The notes beneath the pieces were generated by a model. It made no database searches. It was not told the origin of the DNA and saw only the letters and a list, made by a program, of their open reading frames with translations. Both the position numbers and the translations under genes were made by a program. A DNA stretch of 64,000 bases from Rossellomorea sp. AcN35-11 (lineage in GTDB: Bacteria > Bacillota > Bacilli > Bacillales > Bacillaceae_B), in the NCBI GenBank assembly GCA_030388825.1, contig CP128835.1, positions 310,001 through 374,000 of the forward strand, in the 5' to 3' direction. Of the stretch, positions 62,604-64,000 are shown one piece after another (the stretch's first letter is position 1; the number at the start of each line of letters is the position of its first letter).

Positions 62604-63221
62604 ATGAAAGAAAATCGATTGTACCGGGATTTTTTCCTGCACGTTGATATTGTGATCATGATGGGGATTTTTCTTGTGGTGCTGGGCTTATTGATCAACA
62701 TGGACCTTACTTCATTCTCCCTCCTGGTCTTTGCAGTAGGAATCGTCACCTATATGTTCAGCGAATACCTTACCCACCGCTTCCTCTTTCACATCAAAGC
62801 ACCTGGGAACCCGTTTCTTCTCAAATTAATCAAACGTTTACACTACGATCATCATAAGAAACCGAATGACTTGAAGCTTCTTTTTCTTCCGATCTGGTAC
62901 AGTGCTCCAAACCTGTTCGCTCTCAGTCTCTTATTTTACTTCCTAACCGGGTCACTCACCGCCACCCTTTCCTTTGCCACAGGCGTTCTCTTCATGTTCT
63001 TTGTATACGAATGGAAACACTACATTGCGCATCGACCGCTCAAACCGAAAACACGTTTCGGTCGATGGCTCAAAAAAACACATATCCTTCACCACTATAA
63101 AAACGAAAACTACTGGTATGGAGTCTCGACTCCCTTTGTGGATGTGTTATTTGGCACCTTGAAGGATGAAAAGGAAGTGGAAACGAGTGAAACGGCAAAG
63201 GATTTGGAAAAGAGAGCATAA
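62604..63221 (+). CDS. Sterol-desaturase/fatty-acid-hydroxylase superfamily protein
   Basis: A 205-residue membrane protein with four helices and the di-iron histidine clusters HRFLFH, HYDHH, HYIAH and HILHHY. Such enzymes hydroxylate or desaturate lipids using di-iron and oxygen. It is co-transcribed with the FadR-like regulator, which suggests that acyl-CoA or fatty acid controls it. Confidence 0.9.
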   Translation: MKENRLYRDFFLHVDIVIMMGIFLVVLGLLINMDLTSFSLLVFAVGIVTYMFSEYLTHRFLFHIKAPGNPFLLKLIKRLHYDHHKKPNDLKLLFLPIWYSAPNLFALSLLFYFLTGSLTATLSFATGVLFMFFVYEWKHYIAHRPLKPKTRFGRWLKKTHILHHYKNENYWYGVSTPFVDVLFGTLKDEKEVETSETAKDLEKRA

Positions 63222-63224
63222 AAA

Positions 63225-63256
63225 AATCCAATCGGATCAGATCCGATTGGATTTTC
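63225..63256. terminator. Bidirectional terminator
   Basis: AATCCAATCGGAT and ATCCGATTGGATT around CAG, with A run before and TTTTC after, between the hydroxylase gene and the convergent ABC permease. Confidence 0.85.
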
Positions 63257-63261
63257 TTTAT

Positions 63262-64000
63262 TTATTCCCACTTAAACACATAACTGGCCAGGGCAAATCC
63301 GCCAACGAGCCATGCGCCCAAGATCAGGGTTTCCGTTCCCAATTCAAGGAACGGGGTCCCAAGGTTCATCGTTTCACGCAACGCCGAGCTCAAATGGGCA
63401 ATGGGCAGGACCTTCACGATGGGCTGGATGAGTTCCGGCATGTTGTTGATGGGGAAGAACACCCCGCCAAGGAACAGCATGGGAAACGTCACGAATCCAG
63501 CGATGGGACCGGCACTTTCCGGGTTCTTCGCGAGCCCTGCGATGATAAAGCCCAGGGCCATGAAGGCAAGGGTCCCGAGGATGATGAAGAAGATCATGGC
63601 GAGCCACGACCCTGCTACATTGATGTCAAAGATAAGATCGGCAATCAGGACGACAAGGAGGGCCTGTGTGCCGTTCAGGGTTAAACGCGCCGTGATCTGG
63701 GCCGCGATGAAGGTGGATGCCTTCAGTCTCGTTCCCTGCATCCTGCGGAGGATTCCCCTTTCACGCCAGGCGGAAATTTGACCGGCTACTCCGTTCATAT
63801 TGTTGCTCATTATCATCATGGCGACAATCCCAGGGACAAGGAAGTCCACATATCGAAGGTTCAGGGCTTCAATCCCTATTTTCTCAACCGTCACCAGTGG
63901 CTGATAATCAACCAGATCCTTGCTGTATTGATCGATGATTCCATTGACCACCGTCAATCCAAGCTCTGAAGTCGTCAGGTTTTTTTCGTTGTAGTACACA
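63262..64000 (-). CDS. ABC-2 type transporter permease, C-terminal part
   Basis: The frame is open at the right edge, so the N-terminal part lies outside. The visible 246 residues hold an outside region and about six membrane helices of the ABC-2 fold (YVDFLVPGIVAMMIMSNNMN, GVAGQISAWRERGILRRMQG, PMLFLGGVFFPINNMPELIQ). The GGVFFP and ERGILRRM segments are typical of multidrug or lipid exporters of this group. The ATPase partner is presumably outside the window. Confidence 0.87.
   Translation of the reverse strand, partial: VYYNEKNLTTSELGLTVVNGIIDQYSKDLVDYQPLVTVEKIGIEALNLRYVDFLVPGIVAMMIMSNNMNGVAGQISAWRERGILRRMQGTRLKASTFIAAQITARLTLNGTQALLVVLIADLIFDINVAGSWLAMIFFIILGTLAFMALGFIIAGLAKNPESAGPIAGFVTFPMLFLGGVFFPINNMPELIQPIVKVLPIAHLSSALRETMNLGTPFLELGTETLILGAWLVGGFALASYVFKWE

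Overview
The window looks like chromosome of a moderately GC-rich Bacillaceae species (Bacillus/Rossellomorea-like). This rests on strong AGGAGG-type ribosome sites, Bacillus-typical families (DUF3243, DUF3231, DUF3885, DUF2332, KGG stress protein, YwaF/TIGR02206, CoA-disulfide reductase, DegV, YkvA) and two intergenic repeat families. I see no rRNA, tRNA, CRISPR array, phage or insertion sequence. Genus is an inference.

Layout. 0-2 kb: end of an antibiotic-monooxygenase-like gene and a three-gene unit (two YdcZ-type transporters flanking a Crp/Fnr regulator). 2.5-14 kb: a fatty-acyl-CoA degradation locus (three acyl-CoA ligases, acyl-CoA dehydrogenase, thiolase, alpha-methylacyl-CoA racemase-like enzyme, HSD10-like dehydrogenase) with its sigma-54 activator. 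Two near-perfect -24/-12 promoters each have the same upstream inverted repeat, so the locus reads as one sigma-54 regulon, perhaps for 2-methyl-branched acyl chains. 14-21 kb: ECF sigma/anti-sigma pair, histidine kinase, CoA-disulfide reductase, small enzymes. 21-38 kb: stress and membrane genes, PspC, HIT protein, metallophosphoesterase, YhdH-type reductase with divergent TetR, signal peptidase, MFS/TetR pair and several very small genes. 38-42.5 kb: a redox cluster (OsmC, thioredoxin-like, glutaredoxin-like, cytoplasmic chemoreceptor, Crp/Fnr regulator) in which two promoters share a TGTAAT-N4-ATTACA box. 44-47.4 kb: lactate permease and L-lactate dehydrogenase behind two perfect Rex boxes. 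50-64 kb: SDR/WYL pair, a DeoR-NosL fusion regulator with PepSY and FixH-like proteins, MFS/TetR pair beside a 20-bp tandem array, DegV, ArsR-SRPBCC operon, GntR-hydroxylase operon and a partial ABC-2 permease.

A striking property is the number of broken genes between 10 and 50.1 kb: eleven genes need a single-base correction or more (most are one extra base, often in a short homopolymer), one has an in-frame TGA, and two have good ribosome sites facing non-standard start codons. No such lesion was found in the first 10 kb or the last 13 kb. Sequencing or assembly error is the simplest explanation, but the reads must decide. I annotate these as pseudogenes over the full reconstructed span.

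The most interesting leads are the sigma-54 regulon with its shared enhancer motif, the TGTAAT-box redox regulon, the DeoR-NosL fusion, and two separate 20-bp-period tandem arrays that share an AATCC(N)G core.
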